A stretch of 64,000 nucleotides of DNA from Orrella dioscoreae (GTDB lineage: Bacteria > Pseudomonadota > Gammaproteobacteria > Burkholderiales > Burkholderiaceae_B): positions 4,216,001-4,280,000 of the forward strand of contig NZ_LT907988.1 in NCBI RefSeq assembly GCF_900089455.2. Reading direction: 5' to 3'. Positions 55,446-64,000 of the stretch are shown here, piece by piece. Positions within the stretch are counted from its first letter, which is position 1, and each line of letters begins with the position of its first letter. The notes below the pieces were generated by a model. That model was not told the origin of the DNA. It was given only the letters and a program-made list of their open reading frames with translations, and did not search any database. The position numbers and the translations under genes were made by a program.

Positions 55446-56861
55446 TCAGCGGAACCCGCCCCCGCCCAGCTTGCCCAGGCCCTTCAGGCCACCCATGGCG
55501 CGCATCATCTTCGCCATGCCGCCCTTCTTCATCTGCTTCATCATGCCCTGCATCTGGTCGAACTGCGACAGCAGGCGGTTCACTTCCTGCACCGGCACGC
55601 CAGCGCCCGCGGCGATGCGGCGCTTGCGCGAGGCCTTGATGAGCTCGGGCTTGGCGCGCTCCAGCGGGGTCATGGAATTCAGGATGCCTTCGGTGCGGCG
55701 CAGCTGCTTGTCGGCCTGGCCGCTTTGCAGCTGGCCGGCGGCCGCCTGGAACTGCGCGGGCAGCTTCTCCATGAGCGAGCCCATGTCGCCCATCTTCTTG
55801 ACCTGGCCCAGCTGCTCGCGGAAGTCGTTCAGGTCGAACTTGCTGCCGGACTTGATCTTGGAGGCCAGCTTCTGGGCTTCCGCGATGTCGATGTTCTTCT
55901 GTGCCTGCTCGACCAGCGACACGATGTCGCCCATGCCCAGCACGCGTTGCGCCATGCGCTCGGGGTGGAACGGCTCCAGTCCATCCAGCTTTTCCGACAC
56001 CCCGACGAACTTCAACGGCTTGCCGGTGACATGGCGCACCGACAGCGCCGCGCCGCCGCGCGCGTCGCCGTCCAGCTTGGTCAGCACCACGCCCGTCAGG
56101 GGCAGCGCCTCGCCGAAGGCCTTGGCGGTGTTGACCGCGTCCTGGCCCTGCATGGCGTCAACCACGAACAGGGTTTCGACCGGTTTGACCAGGGCGTGCA
56201 GCGCCTGGATCTCGCGCATCATGGCCTCGTCGATGCCCAGGCGGCCGGCCGTGTCCAGGATCAGCACGTCATAGTGATGGCGGCGGGCGTGATCGACGGC
56301 GCCCTGGGCGATGGCCTCGGGCTTCTGGCTGGGGTCGGACGGCAGGAAATCGACGCCGACCTGGGCGGCGACGGTCTTCAACTGCTCGATGGCGGCCGGG
56401 CGATAGACGTCGGCGCTGACCACCAGCACCTTCTTCTTGCCGGTCTTGCGGCCGTTCTGGACGTGTCCGCCCTCGGACAGCCAGCGCGCCAGCTTGCCGG
56501 TGGTGGTGGTCTTACCGGCGCCCTGCAGGCCCGCCATCAGGATCACGGCGGGCGGCTGCACGGCCAGCGACAGCTCGCCGGACTCGGGACCGAGGTCCCC
56601 GCCCATGAGCGCCGTCAACTCCTTGTGCACCACGCCGACCAGGGCCTGGCCCGGATTCAGGCTGCCGGCAACCTCGGTGCCCAGCGCCTTTTCCTTCACG
56701 CGGGAGACGAATTCGCGCACCACGGGCAGTGACACGTCGGCTTCCAGTAACGCCAGGCGGACCTCCCGCAGCATTTCCTGCGTGTTGGCCTCGGTCAGCC
56801 GCGCCTCGCCGCGCAGGGTTTTCACGACCCGCGACAGGCGATTGGTCAGGTTATCAAGCAT
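55446..56861 (-). CDS. ffh: Signal recognition particle protein Ffh (SRP54)
   Basis: Ffh binds signal peptides emerging from the ribosome and 4.5S RNA, then targets membrane proteins to FtsY. The 471-residue product has the N domain, the GTPase motifs GLQGAGKTTTTGKLA, DTAGRLGIDE and TKLDGDARGG, and the methionine-rich M domain (QFDQMQGMMKQMKKGGMAKMMRAMGG). The ATG at 56861 (MLDNLTNRLS) is the family start; the open frame extends 22 codons further. It is divergent from a ypjD-like gene. Confidence 0.97.
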   Translation of the reverse strand: MLDNLTNRLSRVVKTLRGEARLTEANTQEMLREVRLALLEADVSLPVVREFVSRVKEKALGTEVAGSLNPGQALVGVVHKELTALMGGDLGPESGELSLAVQPPAVILMAGLQGAGKTTTTGKLARWLSEGGHVQNGRKTGKKKVLVVSADVYRPAAIEQLKTVAAQVGVDFLPSDPSQKPEAIAQGAVDHARRHHYDVLILDTAGRLGIDEAMMREIQALHALVKPVETLFVVDAMQGQDAVNTAKAFGEALPLTGVVLTKLDGDARGGAALSVRHVTGKPLKFVGVSEKLDGLEPFHPERMAQRVLGMGDIVSLVEQAQKNIDIAEAQKLASKIKSGSKFDLNDFREQLGQVKKMGDMGSLMEKLPAQFQAAAGQLQSGQADKQLRRTEGILNSMTPLERAKPELIKASRKRRIAAGAGVPVQEVNRLLSQFDQMQGMMKQMKKGGMAKMMRAMGGLKGLGKLGGGGFR

Positions 56862-56978
56862 GAGTGTCGTTTCGCTTAAACTAGTCGGCCCAAAGGCGAA
56901 CGCTGCGGCAGGGTGACTGGCCCCCACACGCAGGGCCCATCCACCGCAAAGGCGGCTCGCCCGAGACCGACGGATTCT

Positions 56979-57842
56979 ATGTCTTCAGGCATTGTATTTC
57001 ACCTGCTGGCGGCCCTGGCCTATGCCGTGCCCGGCCTGCTGCTATGGCGCACGCTGGGGCGCGGCGGCACGGTCTCGGCCGGCAAGGCCAGCCACGTCAC
57101 GCTGCTGACGGCGCTGGTGCTCCAGGTCACGGCCCTGCACGGCAGCATCCTGGCCGGCGACACCCTGCAGCTGAACTGGGCGCTCGCCCTGTCGGCCGCC
57201 ACGTGGCTGGGCATGTCCATGTACTGGCTGGAAAACCTGGTCCTGCGCGCCGACGGCCTGCAATTGCTGCTGCTGCCGCTGGCCGCCCTGACCTGCCTGC
57301 TGGCGGCCTGCTTCCCCGAGGCCCAGATCGTCGCGCACGCGGGCAACCCCTGGCTGCGCGCCCACCTGCTGATCTCGCTGGCCGCCTATGGCTTCATCAC
57401 CATCGCGGCGCTGCACAGCATCCTCATGGCGATCATCGACCGCCACCTGCACCGCCCGCTGGACACCGCCGCCGCCCTGCCCGAGGACACCAGCGGCCGC
57501 CTGAGCATCTTCGAGCGCCTGATGGACTCCATGCCGCCCCTGCTGGTGCAGGAGCAGCAGCTGTTCCGCCTGATCTGGATGGGGTTCTCCATGCTGACGC
57601 TGGCCGTGGGCTCGGGCTCCATCAGCTCCTTGCAGATCACCGGCGCGGTGCTGCCGCTGGACCACAAGACCATCTTCACCCTGCTGTCGTGGCTGACCTT
57701 CGGCGGCCTGCTGCTGGGCCGCCACATCCGCGGCTGGCGCGGCCGCGTGGCCCTGCGCTGGACGCTGACCGGGTTCGCCTTCATGCTGCTGGCCTACTCC
57801 GGCAGCCGTTTCGTCATCGAAGTCATATTGCAGCGCGGCTAA
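56979..57842 (+). CDS. CcsA/YpjD-family inner membrane protein
   Basis: This 287-residue protein has eight predicted spans and belongs to the cytochrome c assembly (CcsA/CcmC/YpjD) family, with LLISLAAYGFITIAALHSILMAI and WMGFSMLTLAVGSGSISSLQITGAVLPLDHKTIFTLLSWLTFGGLLLGRHIRGW. Members next to ffh are common in proteobacteria; E. coli YpjD has been linked to divalent cation tolerance. A direct cytochrome role is not shown. The ATG at 56979 is chosen; the frame is open upstream. Confidence 0.9.
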   Translation: MSSGIVFHLLAALAYAVPGLLLWRTLGRGGTVSAGKASHVTLLTALVLQVTALHGSILAGDTLQLNWALALSAATWLGMSMYWLENLVLRADGLQLLLLPLAALTCLLAACFPEAQIVAHAGNPWLRAHLLISLAAYGFITIAALHSILMAIIDRHLHRPLDTAAALPEDTSGRLSIFERLMDSMPPLLVQEQQLFRLIWMGFSMLTLAVGSGSISSLQITGAVLPLDHKTIFTLLSWLTFGGLLLGRHIRGWRGRVALRWTLTGFAFMLLAYSGSRFVIEVILQRG

Positions 57843-57866
57843 CCCGCGGCTGATCTCATCGCCACC

Positions 57867-58145
57867 ATGGGCAAGATACTGTTCTGGATACTCCTGATCA
57901 TCGCCGCGCTGCTGATTGCGCGCATGATTGCCAACAACAAGGCCAGGCAGGCGCAGAAGTCCGCTGCGCCCAAGCAGGCGCCGCCCCGCCGCGACGCCGC
58001 TGCGCCGAAGGCCGACCCCGCCTCGCTGCCCATGATGGTGCGCTGCGCCCACTGCGGCATCCACCTGCCGCGCGAGGAAGCGCTGCTGCTGGGCGGCCAG
58101 ACCTGGTGCAGCCACGAACACGCCCAGGCGGGCCCGCGCGCGTGA
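57867..58145 (+). CDS. PP0621-family small membrane-anchored protein
   Basis: This 92-residue protein has one N-terminal membrane span (ILFWILLIIAALLIARMI), a Lys/Pro/Ala linker and a small cysteine module MVRCAHCGIHLPREEAL...WCSHEHA. That pattern is the PP0621 family, of unknown function, found widely in betaproteobacteria. The Cys/His set may bind zinc. Its stop overlaps the start of ampD (GTGA), so translation is probably coupled. Confidence 0.87.
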   Translation: MGKILFWILLIIAALLIARMIANNKARQAQKSAAPKQAPPRRDAAAPKADPASLPMMVRCAHCGIHLPREEALLLGGQTWCSHEHAQAGPRA

Positions 58146-58720
58146 ATCTGGACCGCCACGGCTGGCTGCGGCCGGCACCTGGCGTGCGGCACTGCCCCTC
58201 GCCCAACGTGGACGCCCGCCCCGAGGGCGCGGAAGTCAGCCTGCTGGTGATCCACAACATCAGCCTGCCGCCCGGCGAATTCGGCGGCCCGCATGTGGAA
58301 GGCCTCTTCACCAACACGCTGGACCACGGCGCCCACCCCTGGCTGGAACGCCTGCGCGGCCTGCGCGTGTCGGCGCATTTCTTCGTGCGGCGTGATGGCG
58401 AAGTGGTGCAGTTCGCCGCCACCGAGGCGCGCGCCTGGCATGCCGGCGTGTCGCGTTTTGCCGGCCGCGAGCGCTGCAACGACTTCTCGCTGGGCATCGA
58501 ACTGGAAGGCACCGACGTGCTGCCCTATACCGACGCGCAGTACGATGCGCTGGAAAGCCTTGCCGCCGCGCTGCGCGCCCGCTATCCGCTGGTCCACGCC
58601 ATGGGCCACGAACACATCGCGCCGGGCCGCAAGACCGATCCGGGCCCGGCCTTCGACTGGGTCCGCTTCGGGCAGGCCTGCGACTGGCCGCGGCGCCACC
58701 TGCCGGACCTGGGCTGCTGA
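58142..58720 (+). CDS. ampD: 1,6-anhydro-N-acetylmuramyl-L-alanine amidase AmpD
   Basis: AmpD is a cytoplasmic zinc amidase that cleaves recycled anhydromuropeptides. By lowering the inducer it keeps AmpR-controlled beta-lactamase genes off. The 192-residue product has the first zinc histidine at 38 (VIHNISLPPG), and the second histidine and the aspartate in GHEHIAPGRKTDPGPAFDW near the C-terminus. The start is a GTG at 58142 overlapping the previous stop. No ampC or ampR gene is in the window. Confidence 0.95.
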   Translation: MNLDRHGWLRPAPGVRHCPSPNVDARPEGAEVSLLVIHNISLPPGEFGGPHVEGLFTNTLDHGAHPWLERLRGLRVSAHFFVRRDGEVVQFAATEARAWHAGVSRFAGRERCNDFSLGIELEGTDVLPYTDAQYDALESLAAALRARYPLVHAMGHEHIAPGRKTDPGPAFDWVRFGQACDWPRRHLPDLGC

Positions 58721-58769
58721 ACCGGCCATGAATCATCGACAACACACGCACCGACCAAGGGGTAAGGGC

Positions 58770-59390
58770 ATGCTGAAAATCTGGGGACGCCTCAGTTCCG
58801 TCAACGTACAGAAGGTCGTCTGGGCCGCCCGCGAACTGAACCTGCCCTTCGAGCGCATCGACGCCGGCGGCAAGTTCGGCCATGTCGACACCCCGGAATA
58901 CGCCCGCATGAACCCCAACCGCCTGGTCCCCGTGATCGATGATGACGGTTTCATCCTGTGGGAGTCGAATGCCATCGTGCGTTATCTGGCCTCGCGCAAC
59001 GGCGCCGGCAACCTCTGGCCCGGCGACCTGCGCACCCGCGCCGACGCCGACCGCTGGATGGACTGGCAGACCACCGAGTTCGGCCCCGCCATGCGCGACG
59101 CCTTCCTGCAATTGATCCGCACACCCGAAGACAAGCGCGACGACGCCCTGGTCGCCGCCTCGGTCGCCCAGAGCAACCGCAAGGCCCTGCTGCTGGAAGA
59201 CGCGCTGTTCACCCGGGATTTCCTGGCCGGCAAGCGTTTCACCGTGGCCGACATCGCCGTCGGCGCGCAGGCGCACCGCTGGCTGGGCCTGCCCATCGAG
59301 CGCCCTGCCACGCCGCGCCTGCGCGCCTGGTACGAGCGTGTCAGCCAGCGCGCGGCCGCCGCCGAGGTGCTGACGCTGCCGCTGGCTTGA
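58770..59390 (+). CDS. Glutathione S-transferase family protein
   Basis: This 206-residue protein has a thioredoxin-fold N-domain (KIWGRLSSVNVQKVVWAARELNLPFERI, NPNRLVPVIDDDGFILWESNAIVRYLA) and an all-helical C-domain with the N-cap motif FTVADIAVG. The Ser-Ser-Val-Asn near residue 8-11 is the usual site of glutathione activation in theta/beta-like enzymes. The ATG at 58770 follows AAGGGG. An ATG at 58728 is an alternative start. The substrate is unknown. Confidence 0.9.
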   Translation: MLKIWGRLSSVNVQKVVWAARELNLPFERIDAGGKFGHVDTPEYARMNPNRLVPVIDDDGFILWESNAIVRYLASRNGAGNLWPGDLRTRADADRWMDWQTTEFGPAMRDAFLQLIRTPEDKRDDALVAASVAQSNRKALLLEDALFTRDFLAGKRFTVADIAVGAQAHRWLGLPIERPATPRLRAWYERVSQRAAAAEVLTLPLA

Positions 59391-59531
59391 TAACGGCGCC
59401 TGCGTCCCCATCGTGAAATCACGGCCGGCAGCGCCCCCGCGCAACCGGCCTGACATATCCCGGCACTAGCCTAGGCCCTGCTGTACGTTGCAGGGTGCCA
59501 GGCCATTTTTTCACCCTGGCGATATATAAAA

Positions 59532-59587
59532 GCAATTATCCACATCAAATCAATCAATTTTGATAATTGCACAAGTCTCTGTACGAT
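59532..59587 (+). promoter_or_regulatory. ahpC promoter with a long inverted repeat (candidate OxyR site)
   Basis: GCAATTATC (59532-59540) and GATAATTGC (59562-59570) form a 9-bp inverted repeat with a 21-base spacer, and an inner ATCAAA/TTTGAT pair lies between them. The repeat covers TTGATA (-35, 59560-59565), followed after 16 bases by TACGAT (-10, 59582-59587). An OxyR tetramer footprint of this width upstream of ahpC is expected, but the ATAG-N7-CTAT consensus match is weak. Confidence 0.55.
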
Positions 59588-59641
59588 ACGTCTTGTGGTT
59601 ACCCGCTAGCCCATCTTTTCAAGCCAATTAGGAGCTGACGC

Positions 59642-60205
59642 ATGTCCCTGATCAACACCCAAGTCCTGCCCTTCAAAGCCACCGCCTACCACAACGGCAA
59701 GTTCGTCGACGTGTCCAACGAGTCGCTGAAAGGCAAGTGGTCTGTCGTCGTCTTCTACCCCGCTGACTTCACCTTCGTGTGCCCCACCGAACTGGAAGAC
59801 CTGGCTGACCACTACGCCGAATTCCAGAAGCTGGGCGTCGAGATCTACGGCGTGTCGACCGACACCCACTTCTCGCACAAGGCCTGGCACGACACCTCGG
59901 AAGCCATCAAGAAGGTCCAGTACCCCCTGGTCGGCGACCCCACCCAACTGCTGGCCCGCAACTTCGGCGTGCTGATCGAAGAAGAAGGCCTGGCCCTGCG
60001 CGGCACCTTCGTGATCAACCCCGAAGGCCAGATCAAGGTCCTGGAAATCCACGACAACGGCATCGGCCGTGACGCCTCGGAACTGCTGCGCAAGGTCAAG
60101 GCTGCCCAATACGTGGCCTCGCACCCGGGCGAAGTCTGCCCCGCCAAGTGGACCGAAGGCGCCGAAACGCTGAAGCCCTCGCTGGACCTGGTCGGCAAGA
60201 TCTAA
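59642..60205 (+). CDS. ahpC: Alkyl hydroperoxide reductase peroxiredoxin AhpC
   Basis: AhpC reduces hydrogen peroxide, organic peroxides and peroxynitrite in the cytoplasm. The 187-residue typical 2-Cys peroxiredoxin has peroxidatic Cys47 (FTFVCPTE) and the resolving cysteine in [10 protein letters not shown], length and spacing as in E. coli. Its reductant AhpF is encoded downstream. A good ribosome site (TTAGGAG) precedes the ATG. Confidence 0.98.
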   Translation: MSLINTQVLPFKATAYHNGKFVDVSNESLKGKWSVVVFYPADFTFVCPTELEDLADHYAEFQKLGVEIYGVSTDTHFSHKAWHDTSEAIKKVQYPLVGDPTQLLARNFGVLIEEEGLALRGTFVINPEGQIKVLEIHDNGIGRDASELLRKVKAAQYVASHPGEVCPAKWTEGAETLKPSLDLVGKI

Positions 60206-60210
60206 CCCAC

Positions 60211-60289
60211 CCCCGAGACGCTTACGCGTCTCCCCCTCAAGGGGGCGCGCCTGCGGACTGGCAAAGCCAGCTCCGCGGTGCCCGGATGG
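60211..60289. repeat. Cluster of hairpins between ahpC and ahpF (REP-like)
   Basis: Three adjacent inverted repeats are visible: GAGACGC-TTAC-GCGTCTC (60215-60232), CCCCC-TCAA-GGGGG (60232-60245) and GCGGACTGGC-AAA-GCCAGCTCCGC with one bulge (60253-60276). The block looks like the palindromic intergenic repeats of Alcaligenaceae genomes. It would stabilise or attenuate the ahpC message. Confidence 0.55.
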
Positions 60290-60317
60290 GGCCCGAGCGG
60301 GCGCTCGGGCCTTTTTT
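60290..60317 (+). terminator. Rho-independent terminator after ahpC
   Basis: A 9-bp stem GGCCCGAGC/GCTCGGGCC with a GGGC loop is followed by six T. It lies 84 bases after ahpC and 45 before ahpF, so ahpF is either expressed by read-through or has its own promoter. Confidence 0.88.
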
Positions 60318-60362
60318 CCGCCCAAAACTCTTGAAAGTACCCAGATTTAAAGGAATCTAGCC

Positions 60363-61955
60363 ATGTTGGACGCCAGCCTGAAGACCCAGCTCAAAGCCTA
60401 CCTGGAACGTCTCACCCAAGACATCGAGATCGTCGCCGACCTGGACGACAGCCCGAAGTCGCAGGAGACCCTCGGCCTGCTGCAGGACATCGACGGCCTG
60501 TCCGACAAGGTCACGCTGGTCGTGCGCCATGAAGACACCGGCGTGCGCCGCCCCTCGTTCTCCATCGGCCGCCCCGGCGCCGAAGCGGGCATCCGCTTCG
60601 CCGGCCTGCCCATGGGCCACGAATTCACCTCGCTGGTGCTGGCCCTGCTGCACACCGGCGGCCATCCTTCGAAGACCGCCCAGGACGTGATCGAACAGGT
60701 CCGCGCCCTGGACGTGCCGCTCAGTTTCGAGACCTATTTCTCGCTGTCGTGCCAGAACTGCCCGGACGTCGTGCAGGCGCTGAACCTGATGGCCGTGCTG
60801 AACCCCAACGTGAAGCACGTCGCCATCGACGGCGCGCTGTTCCAGGAAGAAGTGGACAAGCGCCAGATCATGTCGGTGCCCACCATCTACCTGAACGGTG
60901 AGCCTTTCGGCCAGGGCCGCATGGGCCTGGAAGAAATCCTGGCCAAGGTCGACACCGGCGCCGCTTCTCGTGAAGCCGCCAAGCTCAACGCCAAGGCGCC
61001 CTTCGACGTGCTGGTCGTGGGCGGTGGCCCCGCCGGCGCCGCCGCGGCCATCTATGCCGCCCGCAAGGGCATCCGCACCGGCGTCGCCGCCGAGCGCTTC
61101 GGCGGCCAGGTGCTGGACACGATGTCCATCGAGAACTTCATTTCCGTCAAGGAAACCGAAGGGCCGAAGCTGGCTGTCGCGCTTGAAGAGCACGTGCGCC
61201 AGTACGACGTGGACATCATGAACCTGCAGCGCGCCGAAAGCCTGAAGACCACGCCCGAAGGCGTCGAGATCGGCTTCGCCGGCGGCGCCACGCTGCGCGG
61301 CAAGACCGTCATCATCGCCACCGGCGCCCGCTGGCGCGAAATGAACGTGCCCGGCGAAGCCCAGTACCGCAACAAGGGCGTGGCCTATTGCCCCCACTGC
61401 GACGGCCCCCTCTTCAAGGGCAAGCGCGTGGCCGTGGTGGGCGGCGGCAACTCGGGCGTCGAAGCCGCCATCGACCTGGCCGGCGTCGTCTCGCACGTCA
61501 CGCTGCTGGAGTTCGCACCGGAACTGAAGGCCGACGCCGTGCTGGTGCGCAAGCTGCGCAGCCTGCCCAACGTCGACATCATCACGCAGGCGCAGACCAC
61601 CGAAGTGACCGGTGACGGCAGCCGCGTGAATGGCCTGGTCTACACCGACCGCGCATCGGGCCAGAGCAAGACCGTCGCGCTGGAAGGCGTCTTCGTCCAG
61701 ATCGGCCTGGTGCCCAACAGCGCCTGGCTGAAGGACAGCGGCGTGGCCCTGACCCGCTTCGGCGAGATCGAGGTCGATGCCCGCGGCGAAACCTCGGTGC
61801 CCGGCGTGTTCGCCGCCGGTGACGTGACGACCGTGCCCTACAAGCAGATCGTCATTGCGATGGGCGAAGGTTCCAAGGCATCGCTGGCCGCCTTCGACCA
61901 CCTGATCCGCCACAGCGCACCGGCGGAAGCGCCCGCCGAGGCCGCGACGGCCTAA
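60363..61955 (+). CDS. ahpF: Alkyl hydroperoxide reductase flavoprotein subunit AhpF
   Basis: AhpF moves electrons from NADH through FAD and two disulfides to AhpC. The 530-residue product has an N-terminal double thioredoxin domain (about 1-200) with the CxxC of CQNCPDVVQ, an FAD domain ([17 protein letters not shown]) and the second redox pair in [15 protein letters not shown] binding follows at [15 protein letters not shown]. Length fits the family (E. coli 521). AAAGGAATC precedes the ATG. Confidence 0.97.
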   Translation: MLDASLKTQLKAYLERLTQDIEIVADLDDSPKSQETLGLLQDIDGLSDKVTLVVRHEDTGVRRPSFSIGRPGAEAGIRFAGLPMGHEFTSLVLALLHTGGHPSKTAQDVIEQVRALDVPLSFETYFSLSCQNCPDVVQALNLMAVLNPNVKHVAIDGALFQEEVDKRQIMSVPTIYLNGEPFGQGRMGLEEILAKVDTGAASREAAKLNAKAPFDVLVVGGGPAGAAAAIYAARKGIRTGVAAERFGGQVLDTMSIENFISVKETEGPKLAVALEEHVRQYDVDIMNLQRAESLKTTPEGVEIGFAGGATLRGKTVIIATGARWREMNVPGEAQYRNKGVAYCPHCDGPLFKGKRVAVVGGGNSGVEAAIDLAGVVSHVTLLEFAPELKADAVLVRKLRSLPNVDIITQAQTTEVTGDGSRVNGLVYTDRASGQSKTVALEGVFVQIGLVPNSAWLKDSGVALTRFGEIEVDARGETSVPGVFAAGDVTTVPYKQIVIAMGEGSKASLAAFDHLIRHSAPAEAPAEAATA

Positions 61956-61982
61956 GCAGCAAGATTGCCAGCGGGTGGCACA

Positions 61983-62019
61983 GCCCGGCGCCGCGAAGGA
62001 TCGCGGCGCCGGGCTTTTT
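61983..62019 (+). terminator. Rho-independent terminator after ahpF
   Basis: A perfect 14-bp stem GCCCGGCGCCGCGA/TCGCGGCGCCGGGC with an AGGA loop is followed by five T. It ends the ahp transcript 28 bases after the ahpF stop. Confidence 0.93.
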
Positions 62020-62050
62020 GTTTGGTATCGCCCAATGGCGAGTCCAGAAA

Positions 62051-62332
62051 TCAACCTCTTGGATACTCACGGCGCGCATGCAGGACACTCACGACTTCCA
62101 GGTGAGTCACCATGACGCGATACACGAGGATGTAGTTGGCTGAGATGACTAGCTCACGGGTGCCAGCGACGCGTCCAGGCCTGAACCACTCTGGATGCCT
62201 GGCAGCAGACAGGGTTGCCTCCGACACGAGACGCTTCATCTTTCGTGCAGCGCCGGGACTGTCTTCCGTGATGAATGCCAGGATGGCCATCAGGTCAGCG
62301 CGCGCGCTGGCGCGCCATTGAACAGGCAACAT
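62051..62332 (-). CDS. RelE/ParE-family toxin
   Basis: This 93-residue protein matches the ParE/RelE fold: VQWRASARADLMAILAFITEDSPGAARKMKRLVSEATLSAARHPEWFRPGRV, then TRELVISANYILVYRV, and a basic C-terminus ending HARREYPRG. The TRELV and NYILVYRV strands are typical. ParE toxins poison gyrase and RelE toxins cut mRNA on the ribosome; which applies here cannot be told. The ATG at 62332 is the family start. The antitoxin gene ends 58 bases upstream. Confidence 0.87.
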   Translation of the reverse strand: MLPVQWRASARADLMAILAFITEDSPGAARKMKRLVSEATLSAARHPEWFRPGRVAGTRELVISANYILVYRVMVTHLEVVSVLHARREYPRG

Positions 62333-62390
62333 CTTCCCTACTGCTCCCCATGGATTCAGTCCGTGTCGGGCACTTGGCCCTGGCGCTTGC

Positions 62391-62594
62391 TTACTTCTGG
62401 GAGAGGTGAGGCGAGTCGGCCTCAAGCGTGTCGATCAACACATCCACTTCAGCCATGACATCATCGTGCGATGCCAATGGGCGGGGATCGGCCAAGCTGG
62501 CCTCGACACGCGCACGGAACCAGTGATCATGACTGATCGCCTGGGCATCGGCGGAAGATGCCGACCTGCGGGAAGATTTCAATAAAGGACTCAT
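62391..62594 (-). CDS. Antitoxin of the RelE/ParE-type pair
   Basis: This 67-residue protein has the pattern DHWFRARVEASLADPRPLASHDDVMAEVDVLID, common in antitoxins paired with ParE/RelE toxins, with a short N-terminal Ser/Arg-rich region. No strong DNA-binding motif is visible. It is encoded before the toxin on the same strand. The 58-base gap is larger than usual for such pairs. Confidence 0.8.
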   Translation of the reverse strand: MSPLLKSSRRSASSADAQAISHDHWFRARVEASLADPRPLASHDDVMAEVDVLIDTLEADSPHLSQK

Positions 62595-62680
62595 GCCGCG
62601 CTCCGTAGAGCACTCATTCTACGATCAGGCAGCGCCACCGTCGACGGACCAAAACATCCACGGGACGTTGCGCCCATCGG

Positions 62681-62716
62681 AAAAAGAAAACGCGGCCCAC
62701 CCGCTCGGCCGCGTTT
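62681..62716 (-). terminator. Rho-independent terminator after htpG
   Basis: On the minus strand a 10-bp stem AAACGCGGCC/GGCCGCGTTT with a nine-base loop is followed by TTTTCTTTTT. It lies 23 bases after the htpG stop and separates it from the toxin-antitoxin pair. Confidence 0.88.
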
Positions 62717-62738
62717 CCTTCAAACCAATGACCTGGGA

Positions 62739-64000
62739 TCAACGCGCCAGCAGCAGCGCATTCACCCGCTTCACGAACGCAGAGGGGTCGGCCAGTTGCG
62801 CGCCATCCGCCAGCAAGGCCTGGTCCAGCAGCAGGTTCGCCCAGTCGCCGAACTCCGCATCCTGCGCATCGCGAATCCGCGCCACCAGCGCGTGGTCCGG
62901 ATTGATCTCCAGCACGGGCTTCACCTCGGGCGCTTCCTGGCCGGCGTTCTTCAGCATGCGCAGCAGGTGCGGGCTGAGCTCGTGCTCGCCCACCACCACG
63001 CAAGCCGGCGAATCGACCAGGCGCAGCGTGACGCGAACTTCCTTGACCTTGTCGGCCAGCGCGGTCTGCAGGCGCTCGACCAGCGGCTTGAACTGCTCGG
63101 CCACCTCGGTCTGGCGCTTCTTTTCCTCGTCATCGGCCAGGCTTTCCAGGTCCAGGCCGCCCTTGGCGACCGAGGACAGCGGCTTGCCATCGAACTCGCG
63201 CAGGTGCGACAGCATCCACTCGTCCACGCGGTCGGTCAGCAGCAGCACTTCCAGGCCCTTCTTGCGGAAGATCTCCAGGTGCGGGCTGGCCGACGCCGCG
63301 GCCACGGAATCAGCCGTGACGTAGTAGATCTTGTCCTGGCCTTCCTTCATGCGCGACACATAATCGGCCAGCGACACCGTCTGCGCGCCGCCTTCGGTGC
63401 TGGTCGACGCGAAGCGCAGCAGCTTGGCGATGCGCTCCTGGTTGGCGGGGTCTTCGCCCGTGCCTTCCTTCAGCACCTGGCCGAACTCGGCCCAGAAAGC
63501 CGCGTAGTCGTCCTGCCGGTTTTCCGCCAGGTCTTCCAGCAGCGACAGGATGCGCTTGGCCGAGCCCTCACGGATGGCGCGCACGTCACGGCTTTCCTGC
63601 AGGATCTCGCGCGAGACGTTCAGCGGCAGGTCGGCCGAGTCGATCACGCCGCGCACGAAACGCAGGTAAGACGGCAGCAGCTGCTCGGCGTCGTCCATGA
63701 TGAACACGCGCTTCACGTACAGCTTCACGCCACGGCGGGCATCGCGGTCCCACATGTCGAAGGGGGCCTGCTTGGGGATGTACAGCAGCTGGGTATATTC
63801 GCTGCGGCCTTCGACGCGGTTGTGCGTCCACGCGGCCGGGTCCTGGAAATCGTGCGAGACGTGCTTGTAGAACTCGCGGTACTGCTCGTCTGTCACGTCC
63901 GACTTGCTGCGCGTCCACAGGGCATTGGCCTGGTTCACGCTTTCCCATTCGTCGGTCCTCACCTGCTCCGACTTCTCGGCGTCGTAATCTTCCTTGCGCA
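62739..64000 (-). CDS. htpG: Chaperone HtpG (Hsp90), C-terminal part
   Basis: The frame runs off the right edge, so only about the last 420 residues are seen. They cover the middle domain ([69 protein letters not shown], with the conserved catalytic Arg loop) and the C-terminal dimerisation domain. HtpG is a cytoplasmic ATP-dependent chaperone. The N-terminal ATPase domain lies beyond 64000. The frame is intact to the stop at 62739. Confidence 0.96.
   Translation of the reverse strand, partial: RKEDYDAEKSEQVRTDEWESVNQANALWTRSKSDVTDEQYREFYKHVSHDFQDPAAWTHNRVEGRSEYTQLLYIPKQAPFDMWDRDARRGVKLYVKRVFIMDDAEQLLPSYLRFVRGVIDSADLPLNVSREILQESRDVRAIREGSAKRILSLLEDLAENRQDDYAAFWAEFGQVLKEGTGEDPANQERIAKLLRFASTSTEGGAQTVSLADYVSRMKEGQDKIYYVTADSVAAASASPHLEIFRKKGLEVLLLTDRVDEWMLSHLREFDGKPLSSVAKGGLDLESLADDEEKKRQTEVAEQFKPLVERLQTALADKVKEVRVTLRLVDSPACVVVGEHELSPHLLRMLKNAGQEAPEVKPVLEINPDHALVARIRDAQDAEFGDWANLLLDQALLADGAQLADPSAFVKRVNALLLAR

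Overview
The window is about 64 kb of GC-rich DNA with the gene content and codon use of a betaproteobacterium of the family Alcaligenaceae, closest in character to Achromobacter or an environmental Bordetella. The pointers are the narK1-narK2-narGHJI order, a nicotinate-degradation cluster ending in a NicR/BpsR-type MarR gene, a second translation initiation factor IF-1 gene, and FecI/FecR/TonB-receptor iron modules. I name no species. Almost all of the sequence is coding; no phage, IS element or CRISPR array was seen.

Layout. 1-9.6 kb (minus strand): respiratory nitrate reductase operon narK1-narK2-narG-narH-narJ-narI, plus the first codons of one more gene at the left edge. 9.7-13.8 kb: a small cupin, a secreted M20 peptidase, an AEC-family permease and an aldo/keto reductase. 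13.8-20.6 kb: sulfonate-sulfur region, in which a taurine-type ABC transporter (tauABC) and a second sulfonate-type ABC transporter flank one FMN-dependent alkanesulfonate monooxygenase (ssuD). 20.7-25.2 kb: divergent 7TM histidine kinase and response regulator, a gene remnant, and a TPM-domain membrane protein. 25.3-32.2 kb: an autotransporter, then a TonB receptor with its FecR and FecI regulators. 32.3-36 kb: RlmN-type radical SAM enzyme, PAS-GGDEF diguanylate cyclase, a hypothetical gene and a DUF72 gene. 36-38.1 kb: a hipBA toxin-antitoxin module of lower GC content next to tRNA-Gly(CCC). 38.4-39.8 kb: infA paralogue, trmB, thiS. 39.8-52.6 kb: complete nicotinate catabolism locus. 52.6-59.4 kb: DMT exporter, LysR/quinone reductase pair, ffh, ypjD-like gene, PP0621-family gene, ampD, GST. 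59.5-62 kb: ahpC and ahpF. 62-64 kb: RelE/ParE-type toxin-antitoxin pair and the 3' part of htpG.

The nicotinate locus is the most instructive region. Two divergent operons, nicC-nicA-nicB1-MFS (minus) and nicE-nicD-nicX-nicF-nicB2-nicR (plus), carry every step from nicotinate to fumarate. The active-site residues of NicC, NicD and NicX fall at, or at a constant offset from, the positions known in the Pseudomonas putida enzymes. The large hydroxylase subunit is present twice: NicB2 has the molybdopterin active-site glutamate but no haem, whereas NicB1 has three c-type haem motifs but has lost that glutamate. This suggests a split enzyme. The shared promoter region holds two good sigma-70 promoters, each followed at its start site by a nearly identical 16-bp element pointing toward its own operon; these are likely operators for the MarR repressor.

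Other points worth checking are a 14-bp copy of the tRNA-Gly 3' end on the far side of hipBA (a possible attachment-site pair), nine-base homopolymers inside both hipB and hipA, a 14-bp exact motif in front of two adjacent genes around DUF72, and a 5' remnant of a trans-aconitate methyltransferase gene.
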